Origin: Balanoglossus misakiensis
Lineage: Eukaryota; Hemichordata
Reading direction: 5' to 3'
Assembly (NCBI GenBank): GCA_040954595.2
Contig: JBECUI020000033.1
Span: 124,001-188,000, forward strand
Length of the DNA: 64,000 nucleotides
In this document: piece after piece, positions 9,511 to 19,696 of the stretch
Position numbering within the stretch: position 1 is the stretch's first letter
Layout: the number at the start of each line of letters is the position of its first letter
Translations under genes and position numbers: made by a program
Notes under the pieces: model-generated
What the model was told of the DNA's origin: nothing
Database searches by the model: none
Seen by the model: only the letters and a program-made list of their open reading frames with translations

Positions 9511-10878
9511 GTGGAAACTGTTGATCTGATTGTTATTGGTGGCGGTCCTGGGGGCTACACAGCAGCGGAGAGGGCTTCCCGGGAGGGATTGAATGTCCTT
9601 CTTGTGGAAAAAGAGAATCTAGGGGGAGTTTGCCTGAACCAGGGCTGCATTCCCACCAAGAGTTTGTTGACATCGGCTAAGCATTATAAAATCGTCCAGA
9701 ACTCCCAACATTTGGGAATCAGGACCGATCATATTGTCTTTGACTGGGATCAGGCCCAGGCATGGAAGGAAAAAGTCATACTCACCTTGCGCCGAGGGCT
9801 GACACGAAAACTCAAGCGGGCAGGGGTTGAGGTGATTCAAGGAGAAGCCCGCTTGCATCCGAACCGAGAGGTTAGCGTGGGGGGAACTCGTTACAAGGGA
9901 CATCATTTGATCATTGCTACGGGATCCCACCCGGCCATCCCCCCCATTCCTGGGGCTGAGTTGGCTATGACCAGTCGGGAAATCCTGTCATTGAAAAAAC
10001 TTCCAGAACATTTGCTTATTGTTGGGGGGGGTGTTACGGGGATAGAATTTGCCTCTTTATTTTCTACCCTAGGCTCCCAGGTGACGGTGTTGGAATTGCT
10101 GCCGGAGATCCTGCCTTCCCTGGACAGCGCCGCTGCCGCTTTAATACGAGAATGTCATCCCAATGTGAATTTCCATATGGCTACGCGGGTGAAGGCCATT
10201 GAGGGAAATACTCTGTTGTTTCTGGATCCCTCAGGTTCTGGAGAAGAACAACGATTGGAGGGGGACGCTGTCCTTCTTGCCGCTGGACGCTTGCCCAATG
10301 TGAGCGGTCTGAATCTGGAAGAGCTGGGGCTGGATTTCTCTTCCAAAGGAATAGTTGTAAACGAGCACATGCGGACCAATCTACCGGGAACATACGCCAT
10401 CGGAGATGTCACAGGAGTCGGTTTTCTGGCTCACACAGCCTACCGTATGGGAGAAGTGGCCGTAAACGACATTGTCGGCCATCCCGACAGGATGCGCTGG
10501 GGTGCCATCCCTTCAGTGGTCTACAGCCTGCCGGAGGCTGCCTGGGTTGGGCTTAGCGAGGAAGAGGCTCAAAAGTCAGGACGTGAAGTTCTGACCTTTA
10601 GCCTGCCTATGCAGGCAAGTGGGCGCTACCTGGCAGAGTATGGAGAGGAACCTGGATTCTGTAAGGTCGTGGTGGATCCTGTCTCCCAGGTTCTCCTAGG
10701 AGTCACCCTGGTGGGAGGGACGGCTTCAGAGCTAATCTACGGCGCCGCGACCTTTATGGAAACAGAGCTGCGTGTTGCCGATATTCGGGAAATCATCTTT
10801 CCCCATCCCACCGTATCGGAAGTCCTTCGGGACGTTTTCTTTGAAATTCCTATCACTACAGAGGGAAACCATGTCTAA
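9511..10878 (+). CDS. lpdA: Dihydrolipoyl dehydrogenase (E3)
   Basis: This flavoprotein reoxidises dihydrolipoamide on E2 and passes electrons to NAD+. It has 455 aa, the normal length. It shows the FAD-binding [15 protein letters not shown] at the N terminus, the redox-active disulfide [11 protein letters not shown] (C41, C46), the NAD-binding [15 protein letters not shown], the second FAD motif YAIGDVTG, and the C-terminal HPTVSE with the active-site His near 432. The start is GTG at 9511 with GGAGG five bases upstream and 9 bp after the E2 stop. The gene overlaps the E1 start by 8 bp, so E2, E3 and E1 are probably made together. A dedicated E3 copy inside the operon is typical of acetoin- and branched-chain-type complexes. 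Confidence 0.95.
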   Translation: METVDLIVIGGGPGGYTAAERASREGLNVLLVEKENLGGVCLNQGCIPTKSLLTSAKHYKIVQNSQHLGIRTDHIVFDWDQAQAWKEKVILTLRRGLTRKLKRAGVEVIQGEARLHPNREVSVGGTRYKGHHLIIATGSHPAIPPIPGAELAMTSREILSLKKLPEHLLIVGGGVTGIEFASLFSTLGSQVTVLELLPEILPSLDSAAAALIRECHPNVNFHMATRVKAIEGNTLLFLDPSGSGEEQRLEGDAVLLAAGRLPNVSGLNLEELGLDFSSKGIVVNEHMRTNLPGTYAIGDVTGVGFLAHTAYRMGEVAVNDIVGHPDRMRWGAIPSVVYSLPEAAWVGLSEEEAQKSGREVLTFSLPMQASGRYLAEYGEEPGFCKVVVDPVSQVLLGVTLVGGTASELIYGAATFMETELRVADIREIIFPHPTVSEVLRDVFFEIPITTEGNHV

Positions 10879-13327
10879 AACACAATTAATCGATCCTCGG
10901 GAAGTACGGAAAACCGGTAAGATTAAATTTGCCGATATTCCGTTGAACACCTATAAACCGAACTTTGCCGAAGAAAAAAGGCTATGGGGGGCTAAGCGTC
11001 TTAAATTGGTCTACCTGCACATGCTTTTAATTCGCGAATTTGAAACTCTGATGGACAGCATCAAAAAAACCGGTGCTTATCAGGGTATTTCCTACAATCA
11101 TCCCGGTCCAGCCCATCTTTCCATTGGCCAGGAATCAGCTGTGGTAGGTCAAAGCCTGGCACTTCAGCGGGAAGATTTTCTTTTTGGTTCCCACAGGAGC
11201 CACGGAGAAATCCTGGCTAAGTCTTTCTCGGCCATTGAAACGGCGGACGAAGGGACTTTGAGGGAGATTATGGAAGGATATCAGGGAGGCAATATTCTGG
11301 CTGTGGTGGAAAAGGGGCACAAAGGTGAGCTTGAGGATCTGGCCATAGACTTTGTCCTCTATGGAACCATGGCGGAGATTTTTGCCAGAAAAACCGGATT
11401 CAACCAAGGAATGGGAGGATCCATGCATGCCTTTTTCCCTCCCTTTGGAAGCATGCCTAACAATGCCATAGTCGGAGGGAGTGCAGACATCAGTGTCGGG
11501 GCGGCGCTATACAAGCGCATCAACCGAAGTCCCGGCATTGTTATTGCCAACATAGGCGATGCATCTTTGGGCTGCGGTCCGGTTTGGGAAGGCCTGATGA
11601 TGGCTTCCATGGACCAGTACCATTCTCTTTGGGATAAGGAACTAGGTGGAGCCCCTCCAGTCTTGTTCAACATCTTTAACAACTTCTATGGCATGGGTGG
11701 TCAGCCTATGGGTGAAACTATGGGCTTTGGGGTGCTGGCTCGGGTAGGTGCTGGAGTAAATCCTGACAACATGCATGCCGAAAGAGTAGACGGCTGTAAC
11801 CCTCTGGCCGTGGCCGATGCTACCTTGAGGAAAAAAAAGATTCTGGAAGAGGGCAAGGGACCAGTGCTTCTGGATGTTATCACCTATCGTATCAGCGGGC
11901 ATAGTCCTTCAGATTCTTCCAGCTATCGAACCAAAGAAGAAGTGGAGCTTTGGCAGGAGAACGACGGTGTCAGCAGCTACAAAAACTACCTTATGGACAA
12001 CGACCTGCTTAGTGCCTCCGAAGCAGAAAGCCTGCAAGCCAATGTCACAAATAAAATGGTGGAGATCTTCACAAAGGCCATTTCCCTGGAAATTTCCCCC
12101 CGTCATACTGGACAGTTTATCGAGACGGTCATGTTCTCTGGAGAAAAAGCAGAGAAGTTGGCTGATAGGAAACCGGAATTTCTTCAATCCATCGAAGACA
12201 ATCCCCGGGTAAAGAGTCTTGCTCGAAAAATCCGCAGCACTGTAGATAAAGCTGGCAAGGCCGTTTCTCCTGCCAAGTTATTTGTTTTTCGGGATGCCCT
12301 GTTTGAGGCCATGGTCCACCGTTTCCAGGAAGATCCCTCCATGGTGGCTTGGGGAGAGGAAAATCGGGACTGGGGCGGTGCCTTTGCTGTCTATCGAGGG
12401 CTTACCGAGGCCTTCCCTTACCATCGGCTTTTCAACGCTCCCATTTCAGAAGGAGCCATCGTAGGGGCTGGGGTTGGTTATGCCCTCTGTGGCGGTCGGG
12501 CAGTAGTGGAGCTGATGTATTGCGACTTTCTGGGTCGTGCCGGGGACGAGGTATTCAATCAAATGGCCAAATGGCAGGGAATGAGTTCCGGAATTCTGAA
12601 AATGCCTCTGGTGCTTCGGGTATCTGTCGGGGCCAAGTACGGGGCGCAGCATTCTCAGGATTGGACTGCTTTAGTGGCTCATATTCCCGGACTTAAGGTC
12701 ATGTTTCCAGCCACACCCACCGATGCCAAGGGCATGCTGAACCTGGCTCTCCGAGGCACCGATCCGGTAGTTTTTCTGGAAAGCCAGAAACTCTATGGCA
12801 TAGGGGAGCAATTTGAGCCCGGCGGTGTTCCCCAAGGGTATTACGAAACACCCGAGGGACTCCCGGCAATTCGTCGCAGCGGTAAGGATCTGACTTTGAT
12901 AACCCTGGGCTCCACTCTCTACACCGCCTTGAAGGCGGCAGAGGTCTTGAAAGAAAAGTATAATCTTGAGGCGGAGGTGGTGGATCTGCGCTTCGTCAAT
13001 CCTCTGGACTATGCTCTCCTGGTCGAATCTGTAAAAAAGACCGGACGTGTGCTTCTGGCCTCGGATGCGGTGGAACGGGGAAGTTTTCTCCATAACGTCG
13101 CCAACAATCTTAGCCAGTTGGTCTTTGATTACCTGGATGCCCCCCCCGTGGTACTTGGATCCCGCAACTGGATCAGTCCCGCTGCTGAACTAGAAGAAGA
13201 ATTCTTCCCTCAGATCGGGGATATCCTGGATCTGGTGCATGAACGAATCCTACCTCTGCCGGGGCACAGCCCCAGCACTATCAACACCCTGGGGGAACTT
13301 ATACGACGCTATCGGAAGGGTGTATGA
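10871..13327 (+). CDS. 2-oxoacid dehydrogenase E1, alpha and beta fused
   Basis: This thiamine-diphosphate enzyme decarboxylates the 2-oxoacid and acylates lipoyl-E2. ATG 10871 lies within the E3 stop region (8-bp overlap) and gives 818 aa. Residues ~20-440 are the alpha part, with [29 protein letters not shown] and the ThDP motif [13 protein letters not shown] ... FNIFNN. Residues ~470-818 are the beta part, with [48 protein letters not shown] and [11 protein letters not shown]. Fused E1 proteins occur in several phyla. The substrate cannot be read from sequence; acetoin, pyruvate or branched-chain oxoacids are possible. The stop overlaps the next gene as ATGA, indicating translational coupling. 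Confidence 0.92.
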   Translation: MSKTQLIDPREVRKTGKIKFADIPLNTYKPNFAEEKRLWGAKRLKLVYLHMLLIREFETLMDSIKKTGAYQGISYNHPGPAHLSIGQESAVVGQSLALQREDFLFGSHRSHGEILAKSFSAIETADEGTLREIMEGYQGGNILAVVEKGHKGELEDLAIDFVLYGTMAEIFARKTGFNQGMGGSMHAFFPPFGSMPNNAIVGGSADISVGAALYKRINRSPGIVIANIGDASLGCGPVWEGLMMASMDQYHSLWDKELGGAPPVLFNIFNNFYGMGGQPMGETMGFGVLARVGAGVNPDNMHAERVDGCNPLAVADATLRKKKILEEGKGPVLLDVITYRISGHSPSDSSSYRTKEEVELWQENDGVSSYKNYLMDNDLLSASEAESLQANVTNKMVEIFTKAISLEISPRHTGQFIETVMFSGEKAEKLADRKPEFLQSIEDNPRVKSLARKIRSTVDKAGKAVSPAKLFVFRDALFEAMVHRFQEDPSMVAWGEENRDWGGAFAVYRGLTEAFPYHRLFNAPISEGAIVGAGVGYALCGGRAVVELMYCDFLGRAGDEVFNQMAKWQGMSSGILKMPLVLRVSVGAKYGAQHSQDWTALVAHIPGLKVMFPATPTDAKGMLNLALRGTDPVVFLESQKLYGIGEQFEPGGVPQGYYETPEGLPAIRRSGKDLTLITLGSTLYTALKAAEVLKEKYNLEAEVVDLRFVNPLDYALLVESVKKTGRVLLASDAVERGSFLHNVANNLSQLVFDYLDAPPVVLGSRNWISPAAELEEEFFPQIGDILDLVHERILPLPGHSPSTINTLGELIRRYRKGV

Positions 13328-14652
13328 GCAATTGCTCCTGGGAGATTGAATCTTCAAAGCGACTTTCCCTCTTAAAAGAGATCTTGGAGAAAGACCGTAA
13401 GAAGGGTTTTAGCCCTTCTTTCACGGAAGAAGTCAACAATCACATACACACCATCTATTCCTTTAGTCCCTATAGTCCCACCGAAGCAGCTTACAAGGCC
13501 TGGCGCTCGGGTCTTAAGGCGGCAGGAATTGTGGATCATGACTCTGTCTCTGGTTGCCAGGAAATGCTGGATGCTGGGCGCTGCATAGGTTTGGCCGTAA
13601 CCATCGGCTGTGAGATTCGGGTGGATGGAACTGGAACGGTTTTTGAGGGACGTAAAAGCAATAACCCCGATTCCGAAGGACTACCCTACATAGTCATCCA
13701 TGGCATTCCGCACTCTCAAATAGCCACGATGGAGACCTGGCTGAGACCCATTCGGCTTGCGCGAGAGTTGCGGAGTCGGGAAGAGGTTGGGATTCTTAAT
13801 GGAATCTTGAAGAAAGCTGAACTTCCTATGTTGGACTTTGACAGTCAGATACTTCCCCTCTCGAGGGCAACCGAAGGAGGCAGCATCACCGAAAGGCATA
13901 TCTTGTATGCCTTGAGCATTCGCATGACAGATTGCTATGGTCGAGGTCCCACTTTGTTGAAGCTCCTGAAGGAGCGCTTGAATATCACCCCTCCTCCAAG
14001 CTTGACTGAAGTTCTGAGCAATCCTGACAACCCCCATTATCTCTATGATCTTCTAGGAGTATTTAAAAGCGACCTGGTACCACAATTCTATCTGCGCCCC
14101 CAACCTGAGGAATGTCCTCCCCTCCAGGAGGCTGTCGATCTAGCCAATACGATAGGGGGCATACCCTCCTATCCTTATTTGGGGGATATTACAGATTCTC
14201 CAACGGGAGATAAAAAGGGCGGGTTTTTTGAAGATTCCTGGCTGGAAGAGCTTCTTGAGGCTCTGCTCATCCTGGGGTTCCGCGCCCTTACCTATATGCC
14301 TCCCAGGAATACAAAGGAACAGCTCCTGCGGGTCCGAAATTTCTGCCGAGAGGCAGGACTCATGGAAATTAGCGGTGTAGACATCAATTCCTCGCGTCAA
14401 GAATTCCGCTGTCCAGAGGTGATGCTTCCTCCCTTCCGACATCTGGCAGACCGAACCTGGGCTCTTATTGCCCATGAGCATCTTTCTTCCTTGAGGGAAG
14501 AAGGAGGTCTTTTCCATCCGAAGAATCCTCTGGCTAAACTTTCCCTGGAAGATAGGCTGGATATCTATGCTCGTCTCGGTCGGGGGATGGACCCCCACCG
14601 TCCTGAAACCATAATTCTCAATGCCCTCAAGGAGGGAATATGGAACGCTTGA
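13324..14652 (+). CDS. PHP-domain metal-dependent hydrolase-like protein
   Basis: The protein has 442 aa. The N-terminal region carries PHP-domain signatures: [15 protein letters not shown] (H40, H42) and [13 protein letters not shown], followed by GCEIRV and an IHGIP segment. These give His/Asp metal ligands for a trinuclear-type site, as in phosphoesterases of the PHP superfamily. The C-terminal half has SYPYLGDI and a [11 protein letters not shown] segment that may supply the remaining ligands. The start overlaps the E1 stop (ATGA), and the stop overlaps the next start, so it is locked into the operon. The substrate is unknown; a phosphoester produced by the neighbouring sugar enzymes is a reasonable guess. 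Confidence 0.8.
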   Translation: MSNCSWEIESSKRLSLLKEILEKDRKKGFSPSFTEEVNNHIHTIYSFSPYSPTEAAYKAWRSGLKAAGIVDHDSVSGCQEMLDAGRCIGLAVTIGCEIRVDGTGTVFEGRKSNNPDSEGLPYIVIHGIPHSQIATMETWLRPIRLARELRSREEVGILNGILKKAELPMLDFDSQILPLSRATEGGSITERHILYALSIRMTDCYGRGPTLLKLLKERLNITPPPSLTEVLSNPDNPHYLYDLLGVFKSDLVPQFYLRPQPEECPPLQEAVDLANTIGGIPSYPYLGDITDSPTGDKKGGFFEDSWLEELLEALLILGFRALTYMPPRNTKEQLLRVRNFCREAGLMEISGVDINSSRQEFRCPEVMLPPFRHLADRTWALIAHEHLSSLREEGGLFHPKNPLAKLSLEDRLDIYARLGRGMDPHRPETIILNALKEGIWNA

Positions 14653-15779
14653 AACTTTCCCCCCTCATACGGGGGGCCTACATTGCCCTTGGGGCAGCAG
14701 CCCCAGTTATTCGTTACGGCACCGAAGAAAACGCTGCCCTACCGGTTTTACGAGGCCTCTCGGAGGACGTCGAAGCCGCTGGAGAAGAACTGCGAAACTT
14801 CCTGGAATCCCATCGGACTAGCTCCGGTGACCTGCCTTCGGGACTCTGTCTTCCCAATGTTGGGAACTTCTATGCCGGGGTTGACTTTGATGCCGCCGAA
14901 GCGGCAAGGCGCCGAGAAGTCAATTCCTACCGTTCCGTTGCACATACTGGGCGAGAGGACGTTGTTCGGGGACGGGTAGTTCTTGTCACCGGGGGTGCCC
15001 AGGGATTTGGGGCTGAGTTTGTTTGCTCCCTGGCCGAGGCTGGAGCCTTTGTTTATGTGGCGGATATTAACCTTGCTGGAGCAAAAGCCCTAGCGACAGA
15101 ACTTAATTCCGGGGGTCAAACCAAGGCTGCTGCTGTCGCTGTGGATGTCTCTGATGAAGACTCGGTTCGGGACATGGCCGCCACTGTTGCCGAAACCACC
15201 GGAGGTTTGGATCTATTTGTCAGCAATGCCGGGGTTTTGCGGGTAGGTAGTGTCTTGTCTATGGAAAGAACGGATTTTGATTTTATTACGAGAATTAACT
15301 ACACCGCCTTTTTTTTAGGAGTCAAACATATAGCTCCGATTCTTATTCTCCAGCACCACGCTGCACCTGAATGGAGTACCGATATAATTCAGATTAATTC
15401 TAAAAGCGGTCTGATAGGGTCAAACAAGAATGGGGCCTATGCAGGCAGCAAATTTGGCAGCGTAGGCCTGGTGCAGAGTTTTGCCCTGGAACTTATGTCC
15501 TACGGGATTAAGGTGAACGCCCTTTGCCCAGGGAACTTCTTTGATGGACCGTTGTGGTCGAATCCCGAAAACGGACTCTTTGTCCAATACTTACGGGCTG
15601 GAAAGGTTCCCGGTGCTCAGACTGTAGAGGATGTAAGACGGTTCTATGAAGAAAAGGTCCCCATGAAAAGAGGCTGCAAGGGAATCGACATTGCTCGGGC
15701 CCTTTTTTACTGTGTGGAACAGGTTTATGAAACTGGTCAAGTTCTGCCTGTAACGGGTGGACAAATTATGCTGCATTAA
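14640..15779 (+). CDS. Short-chain dehydrogenase resembling sorbitol-6-phosphate 2-dehydrogenase, N-terminally extended
   Basis: The protein has 379 aa, about 110 longer than a classical SDR. The Rossmann part starts near residue 110 with VVLVTGGAQGFGAEF. The catalytic Ser lies in the INSKSG strand and the YxxxK motif is YAGSK (Y267, K271). It is followed by VNALCPGNFFDGPLW, which resembles SrlD/SorF-type hexitol-6-phosphate dehydrogenases that interconvert glucitol-6-P and fructose-6-P. The first ~105 residues (GAYIALGAAAPVI ... NVGNFYAGVDFDAAE) match no family that I recognise. ATG 14640 has an ideal AAGGAGGG site and overlaps the PHP stop by 13 bp. The gene is followed 18 bp later by the sorbose-phosphate-reductase-like gene, which suggests consecutive reactions. 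Confidence 0.85.
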   Translation: MERLKLSPLIRGAYIALGAAAPVIRYGTEENAALPVLRGLSEDVEAAGEELRNFLESHRTSSGDLPSGLCLPNVGNFYAGVDFDAAEAARRREVNSYRSVAHTGREDVVRGRVVLVTGGAQGFGAEFVCSLAEAGAFVYVADINLAGAKALATELNSGGQTKAAAVAVDVSDEDSVRDMAATVAETTGGLDLFVSNAGVLRVGSVLSMERTDFDFITRINYTAFFLGVKHIAPILILQHHAAPEWSTDIIQINSKSGLIGSNKNGAYAGSKFGSVGLVQSFALELMSYGIKVNALCPGNFFDGPLWSNPENGLFVQYLRAGKVPGAQTVEDVRRFYEEKVPMKRGCKGIDIARALFYCVEQVYETGQVLPVTGGQIMLH

Positions 15780-15797
15780 GGCAGCTAGGAGAAGAAT

Positions 15798-17063
15798 ATG
15801 AGAACAACCGCTGTGCGAATGTATGGAAAAAGCGATCTACGACTTGAGGAATTCGAACTTCCTCCTCTGAAGTCAGACGAAATTTTGGCCGAAGTTGTTT
15901 CTGATAGCATCTGCATGAGTTCCTATAAGGCAGCCAAGCAGGGCAGTGATCACAAGCGAGTGCCTGAGGACATTGCCAGGAATCCCGTGATCCTTGGACA
16001 TGAATTCTGTGGTACGATTCTTAGAGTCGGCAGCAAATGGCAGGATAAATATCAACCTGGCAATCGATTCACCATCCAGCCTGCCTTGAACTACCGGGGA
16101 AGTCTTGATGCCCCAGGCTACTCCTACCGCTGGATAGGAGGCAGTGCCACCCACATTGTCATTCCCAACGAAGTCATGGAAATGGGCTGTCTGCTCAACT
16201 ATGAGCAGGATGCCTTCTATTTTGGAAGTTTATCCGAACCTATGAGCTGCATTGTCGGTGCTTTCCGGGCGGCCTTTCACATTCCTCAAGGGACCTACAA
16301 TCACCAAATGGGCATCAGAAAAGGAGGAAAGCTAGCCATTATGGCTGGTGCAGGTCCCATGGGCCTGGGGGCCATTGATCTTGCCCTCCATGGAGATACA
16401 CGTCCTCGGCTTCTTGTCGTCACCGACGTTGATGCCTCGCGTCTAGCCCGAGCCGAAGAGCTCTTTCCTGTGGAAAAGGCAGCAAAAGACGGCATTAAAC
16501 TTGATTACGTCAATACAGCCTCCATAGCAGATTCAACCGAATTTCTGAAGGCAATGGCTGGTGAGGGTTATGATGATATTATTGTCATGGCACCAGTCGA
16601 GGTTTTGGTGGAACAAGCAGGCAGGCTTTTGGCCAAGGATGGTTGCTTGAATTTCTTTGCTGGTCCCACTGACCCTGATTTTTCGGCAAAAATCAATTTC
16701 TATGACATTCATTATGCCTTCCATCACATAGTGGGTACTAGTGGTGGCAACACTGAAGATATGAATATCTCTCTGGAACTCATGAAGGAAGGCCGTGTCG
16801 ATCCATCGGTAATGATCACCCATATAGGGGGCATCGATGCCGTGGTGGATACTGTCTTGAACTTACCAAAGTTTTCCGGGGGAAAGAAACTTATTTACAC
16901 CCACACCACCATGCCCCTGACTGCCCTCACTGACTTTGCTGAAAAGGGAAAAAAAGATCCTTTCTTTGCCACATTAGCGGAAATTATCGCAGCCAATAAG
17001 GGCATATGGAATTTTGAGGCCGAGAAATATCTGCTGAACAATGTCCAGAGCATCGTAAAATAG
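15798..17063 (+). CDS. Zinc-type medium-chain dehydrogenase, L-sorbose-1-phosphate reductase-like
   Basis: The protein has 421 aa. The N-terminal GroES-like part has Cys39 and GHEFCG (H68, E69), which would bind catalytic zinc. The nucleotide-binding half has MAGAGPMGLGAIDLAL and VVTDVD. The extended length and segments such as YSYRWIGGSATHIVIPNE and the C-terminal YTHTTMPLTALTDF resemble SorE, which reduces L-sorbose-1-phosphate to glucitol-6-phosphate. With the upstream SDR this would give ketose-1-P to hexitol-6-P to fructose-6-P. No PTS transporter for sorbose lies in the operon, so the true substrate may differ. AGGAGA precedes ATG 15798. It is the last gene of the operon. Confidence 0.8.
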   Translation: MRTTAVRMYGKSDLRLEEFELPPLKSDEILAEVVSDSICMSSYKAAKQGSDHKRVPEDIARNPVILGHEFCGTILRVGSKWQDKYQPGNRFTIQPALNYRGSLDAPGYSYRWIGGSATHIVIPNEVMEMGCLLNYEQDAFYFGSLSEPMSCIVGAFRAAFHIPQGTYNHQMGIRKGGKLAIMAGAGPMGLGAIDLALHGDTRPRLLVVTDVDASRLARAEELFPVEKAAKDGIKLDYVNTASIADSTEFLKAMAGEGYDDIIVMAPVEVLVEQAGRLLAKDGCLNFFAGPTDPDFSAKINFYDIHYAFHHIVGTSGGNTEDMNISLELMKEGRVDPSVMITHIGGIDAVVDTVLNLPKFSGGKKLIYTHTTMPLTALTDFAEKGKKDPFFATLAEIIAANKGIWNFEAEKYLLNNVQSIVK

Positions 17064-17123
17064 AGGAAAAACTGAAGAAAGGCCCAGGTACTAGACCCCC
17101 CCATTAGTGTTGATTGATGAAAA

Positions 17124-17141
17124 GGAGATTCTTCTGTTCAT
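17124..17141 (-). repeat. Single dispersed motif, site A
   Basis: The complement reads ATGAACAGAAGAATCTCC. On the minus strand it opens a 16-codon frame beginning MNRRISFSSINT. No ribosome-binding site precedes it, so translation is doubtful. Confidence 0.85.
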
Positions 17142-17320
17142 GTCATTGAAACACCGCTAAGGCCTCAGAATTTCCAGGCTGCGCAGTCATTCCCGAATGA
17201 ATGGTTATACTTGAAAATTTTGCCCTATTCCGGTTTATCTTTGTCTCGGGCAGCCCTCACGAGAAGGTTATCTCCTGACAAAGCCGATATTCATACCTAA
17301 CTGATGTGGATGGGTAAAAA

Positions 17321-17338
17321 GGAGATTCTTCTGTTCAT
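17321..17338 (-). repeat. Single dispersed motif, site B
   Basis: It is the same 18-bp motif as site A and in the same orientation. The minus-strand frame is MNRRISFLPIHIS then stop. Flanking sequence is not shared with site A beyond a short A-rich tract. Confidence 0.85.
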
Positions 17339-17554
17339 GCCATTAACAAGCTCCCCAAAGCACTGGTCTCCAGCAGGGAAGGCCCTCTGAGAAGCTGAAG
17401 TCAGACCATGATAAACGCAACTAAATTGGCTCTAAAAAATTCCTAAGGTTGTCAAAGTCCTGGTGCAGCTGTTATTCTTTTAAGCAGTAAAGCTCTTTTG
17501 CCCATGATGTAGGTAGACCATTAAAGAGTTAAGCAATCAAAAAGAGGAGAAAAA

Positions 17555-18577
17555 ATGCTCTATCTTAACTTCCCCACTTGGCTGAAGCCGGAAATTATTC
17601 CCGGACTTCCTCTTCGCTGGTATGGTCTCATGTATCTTGTGGCCTTCATGATAGCCTTTTTCCTATTTCGTTACCAAGTCAAAGAAGTCAAAGCCCCCAT
17701 TAATGATGACGATATTTCTTCTTATTTTTTCTGGTGTGTTGTAGGAGTTCTAGTCGGTGCGCGCTTGGTCTCTACTCTCCTTTACGACACCTCAGGATAT
17801 TATTGGCGCCAACCCTGGTTGATTTTCTGGCCTTTCCAGAACGGTAGATTTGTTGGTTTCTCAGGAATGAGCTACCATGGAGGACTTGCCGGAGCCATAA
17901 TAGCCTGTGTTGCCCACTCATTAATAAAAAAGCACAAAGTTGGTGAATGGGGAGACTGGGCTTTGGCTTCACTTCCCCTAGGCTATACCTTTGGTCGGCT
18001 GGGCAACTTTATTAATGGGGAACTTTGGGGACGGGTTACCACTCGTCCATGGGGGATGATTTTTCCCCACGCCCCTGCTCTACCTCTAGCGGATCCTCGA
18101 GTGGCTGAAGCTGCAGAAAAAATCGGTATGGATGTAATGGGAATGGAATTCATTAACCTTCCCCGGCATCCTTCGCAGCTATATGAGGCATTTTTAGAGG
18201 GGGTGCTCCTCTGGTTATTCCTTTGGTTCATTATCCGGAAGATCAAGGAAAAAAAGGGTTACTTCCACGGTTTTGTGTCCATTTGGTACCTTATAGGCTA
18301 TGCCATTGCCCGTATTTTCGTAGAATACTTTCGGGAACCTGCATTAGAGCATGTTCATTCCTTTTCCAGAGAAACTGAAACCATTGCCACCTATTTTTTT
18401 GAGGGTTTTCGCTATTACACCACGGGGCAGGCATTATCCTTCCTCATGCTGGTTGCTGCGTTTATAATAGGCTTAGTTTTTTCCAAGCTAGAGAAGAAAA
18501 AGAAGCTGGAAGAATTGGACACCACACATGGCCCCAAGGCAAAAGATTGGCGTAAAATCCGAAAAAAAGTCAAGTAA
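17555..18577 (+). CDS. lgt: Prolipoprotein diacylglyceryl transferase
   Basis: Lgt adds diacylglycerol from phosphatidylglycerol to the lipobox cysteine of prolipoproteins in the inner membrane. The protein has 340 aa with about seven membrane segments. It shows the family signature GRLGNFINGELWGR, SYHGGLAG and the C-terminal RHPSQLYEA and IARIFVEYFREP segments. It is longer than the E. coli enzyme because of a charged C-terminal tail (EKKKKLEELDTTHG...). AGAGGAG precedes ATG 17555. It matches the many lipoproteins in this window and the lnt-like gene at 30.6-33.1 kb. Confidence 0.95.
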   Translation: MLYLNFPTWLKPEIIPGLPLRWYGLMYLVAFMIAFFLFRYQVKEVKAPINDDDISSYFFWCVVGVLVGARLVSTLLYDTSGYYWRQPWLIFWPFQNGRFVGFSGMSYHGGLAGAIIACVAHSLIKKHKVGEWGDWALASLPLGYTFGRLGNFINGELWGRVTTRPWGMIFPHAPALPLADPRVAEAAEKIGMDVMGMEFINLPRHPSQLYEAFLEGVLLWLFLWFIIRKIKEKKGYFHGFVSIWYLIGYAIARIFVEYFREPALEHVHSFSRETETIATYFFEGFRYYTTGQALSFLMLVAAFIIGLVFSKLEKKKKLEELDTTHGPKAKDWRKIRKKVK

Positions 18578-18674
18578 TAACCTGGGGAGGACAGGTCATT
18601 CCCAGTAAGGGCAGGCCTGACAAAACCTTCTGATATAGGTTGTCTTCTCTAAAAATAGGTTTAGAACTGGGATA

Positions 18675-19502
18675 TTAAAGCCATCGATAAATTCTATTCA
18701 CCTGTTCGGAAAAAACCAGGGTCCCGATACACATAATAACCGCTCCCAAAATTAAAAGAGGAGATGAAATAAACATGGCCATATCCGTTCCTGCTGCAAT
18801 GCAGAGTAGGGAAATAGAGAGCACGAAGTTTTCTCGGAGATTGCGCGAAATGGAGCTACCAGCCATGGCAACAGCAGCTAGAAAACCAAGGGCAATGGCT
18901 AGAATAGCCAGAGTGGTCCCTCCTCCATGGTGAAAATTCAAATTGCCCAGAGGCTGGGTTATATCCAAGGGTATCAGGACCGTCAATGTCAATGAGGCAA
19001 GAATCCCCACCCCCAAAATAGTCCCTGAATGACGGAAAGTCAGACTTCTTCCAAAGAGTCCCGTATTAATAAGAGATGCAAGGCCGACGAATCGCATGAA
19101 AAGAGCTACCCGGATAAGAGGTAGGCTCCAGGCTGTATTCATGACCTCCCCCACAGTAAGAATAAGACTCAAACGGATAACCTGCCAAGGTAAAGTAAGC
19201 AGAAAAAGCCGTAGGAAAAAAATCTCAGGAGACGGGCTTCGGCGGAATCGGCGTGCATTTAATAAGTCAGCTAACAAAGGGAAAACAGTCAACCAGGTCA
19301 ATCCTACCAGAGCCCAAAAAGTATCTGAAGTTCTAGCGGATCTGAAGATTCTCCACCAAATTTGGGTTTGAGAAATCTCCGGTCTCCACGGCGGAAGAAG
19401 GTTACGAAACCATAGGTACCAGACGAACCCTAAAAGTATTACCGCCGCCAATACAGGAATACGAAGAATGACAAGAAATTTTTGTCTGGCGGTAAAAGTC
19501 AT
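18675..19502 (-). CDS. Polytopic membrane protein of unknown function
   Basis: The protein has about 275 aa from the ATG at 19502 (MTFTARQKFLVI). The open frame extends to 19550 but the upstream Met has no better signal. It is very hydrophobic with roughly seven predicted membrane segments, including VILRIPVLAAVILLGFVWYL, LTWLTVFPLLADLL, LTLPWQVIRLSLIL and ILAIALGFLAAVAMAG. No catalytic motif was recognised. It converges with lgt and lies downstream of the glycosyltransferase in the same direction, about 150 bp away. Confidence 0.65.
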   Translation of the reverse strand: MTFTARQKFLVILRIPVLAAVILLGFVWYLWFRNLLPPWRPEISQTQIWWRIFRSARTSDTFWALVGLTWLTVFPLLADLLNARRFRRSPSPEIFFLRLFLLTLPWQVIRLSLILTVGEVMNTAWSLPLIRVALFMRFVGLASLINTGLFGRSLTFRHSGTILGVGILASLTLTVLIPLDITQPLGNLNFHHGGGTTLAILAIALGFLAAVAMAGSSISRNLRENFVLSISLLCIAAGTDMAMFISSPLLILGAVIMCIGTLVFSEQVNRIYRWL

Positions 19503-19696
19503 AGCTGCAGAATGACATAAAAAACAATAAAAACCAAGGAGAAATTCCATAAACGAAGAGACAGGGGGCCAAGCCTCCTATGGGTTTAGAAAGAAAGGAG
19601 AGTACTCTGTTGAAAGGGGTAAGGGGTACAAAAGGGGTTCGACTGTCAAAAAACATGTTTTAATAAAAAATTCTTGTTAAGGAGGTGAATAGGGAA

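Larger units (their letters stand above)
17064..17554. other. Intergenic region with two single repeat motifs
   Basis: There is no gene. Two copies of GGAGATTCTTCTGTTCAT lie 197 bp apart, each preceded by a GATGAAAA or GGTAAAA-type tract. The rest shows no conserved structure. The right end carries the leader of lgt with an AGAGGAG ribosome-binding site. Confidence 0.7.
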
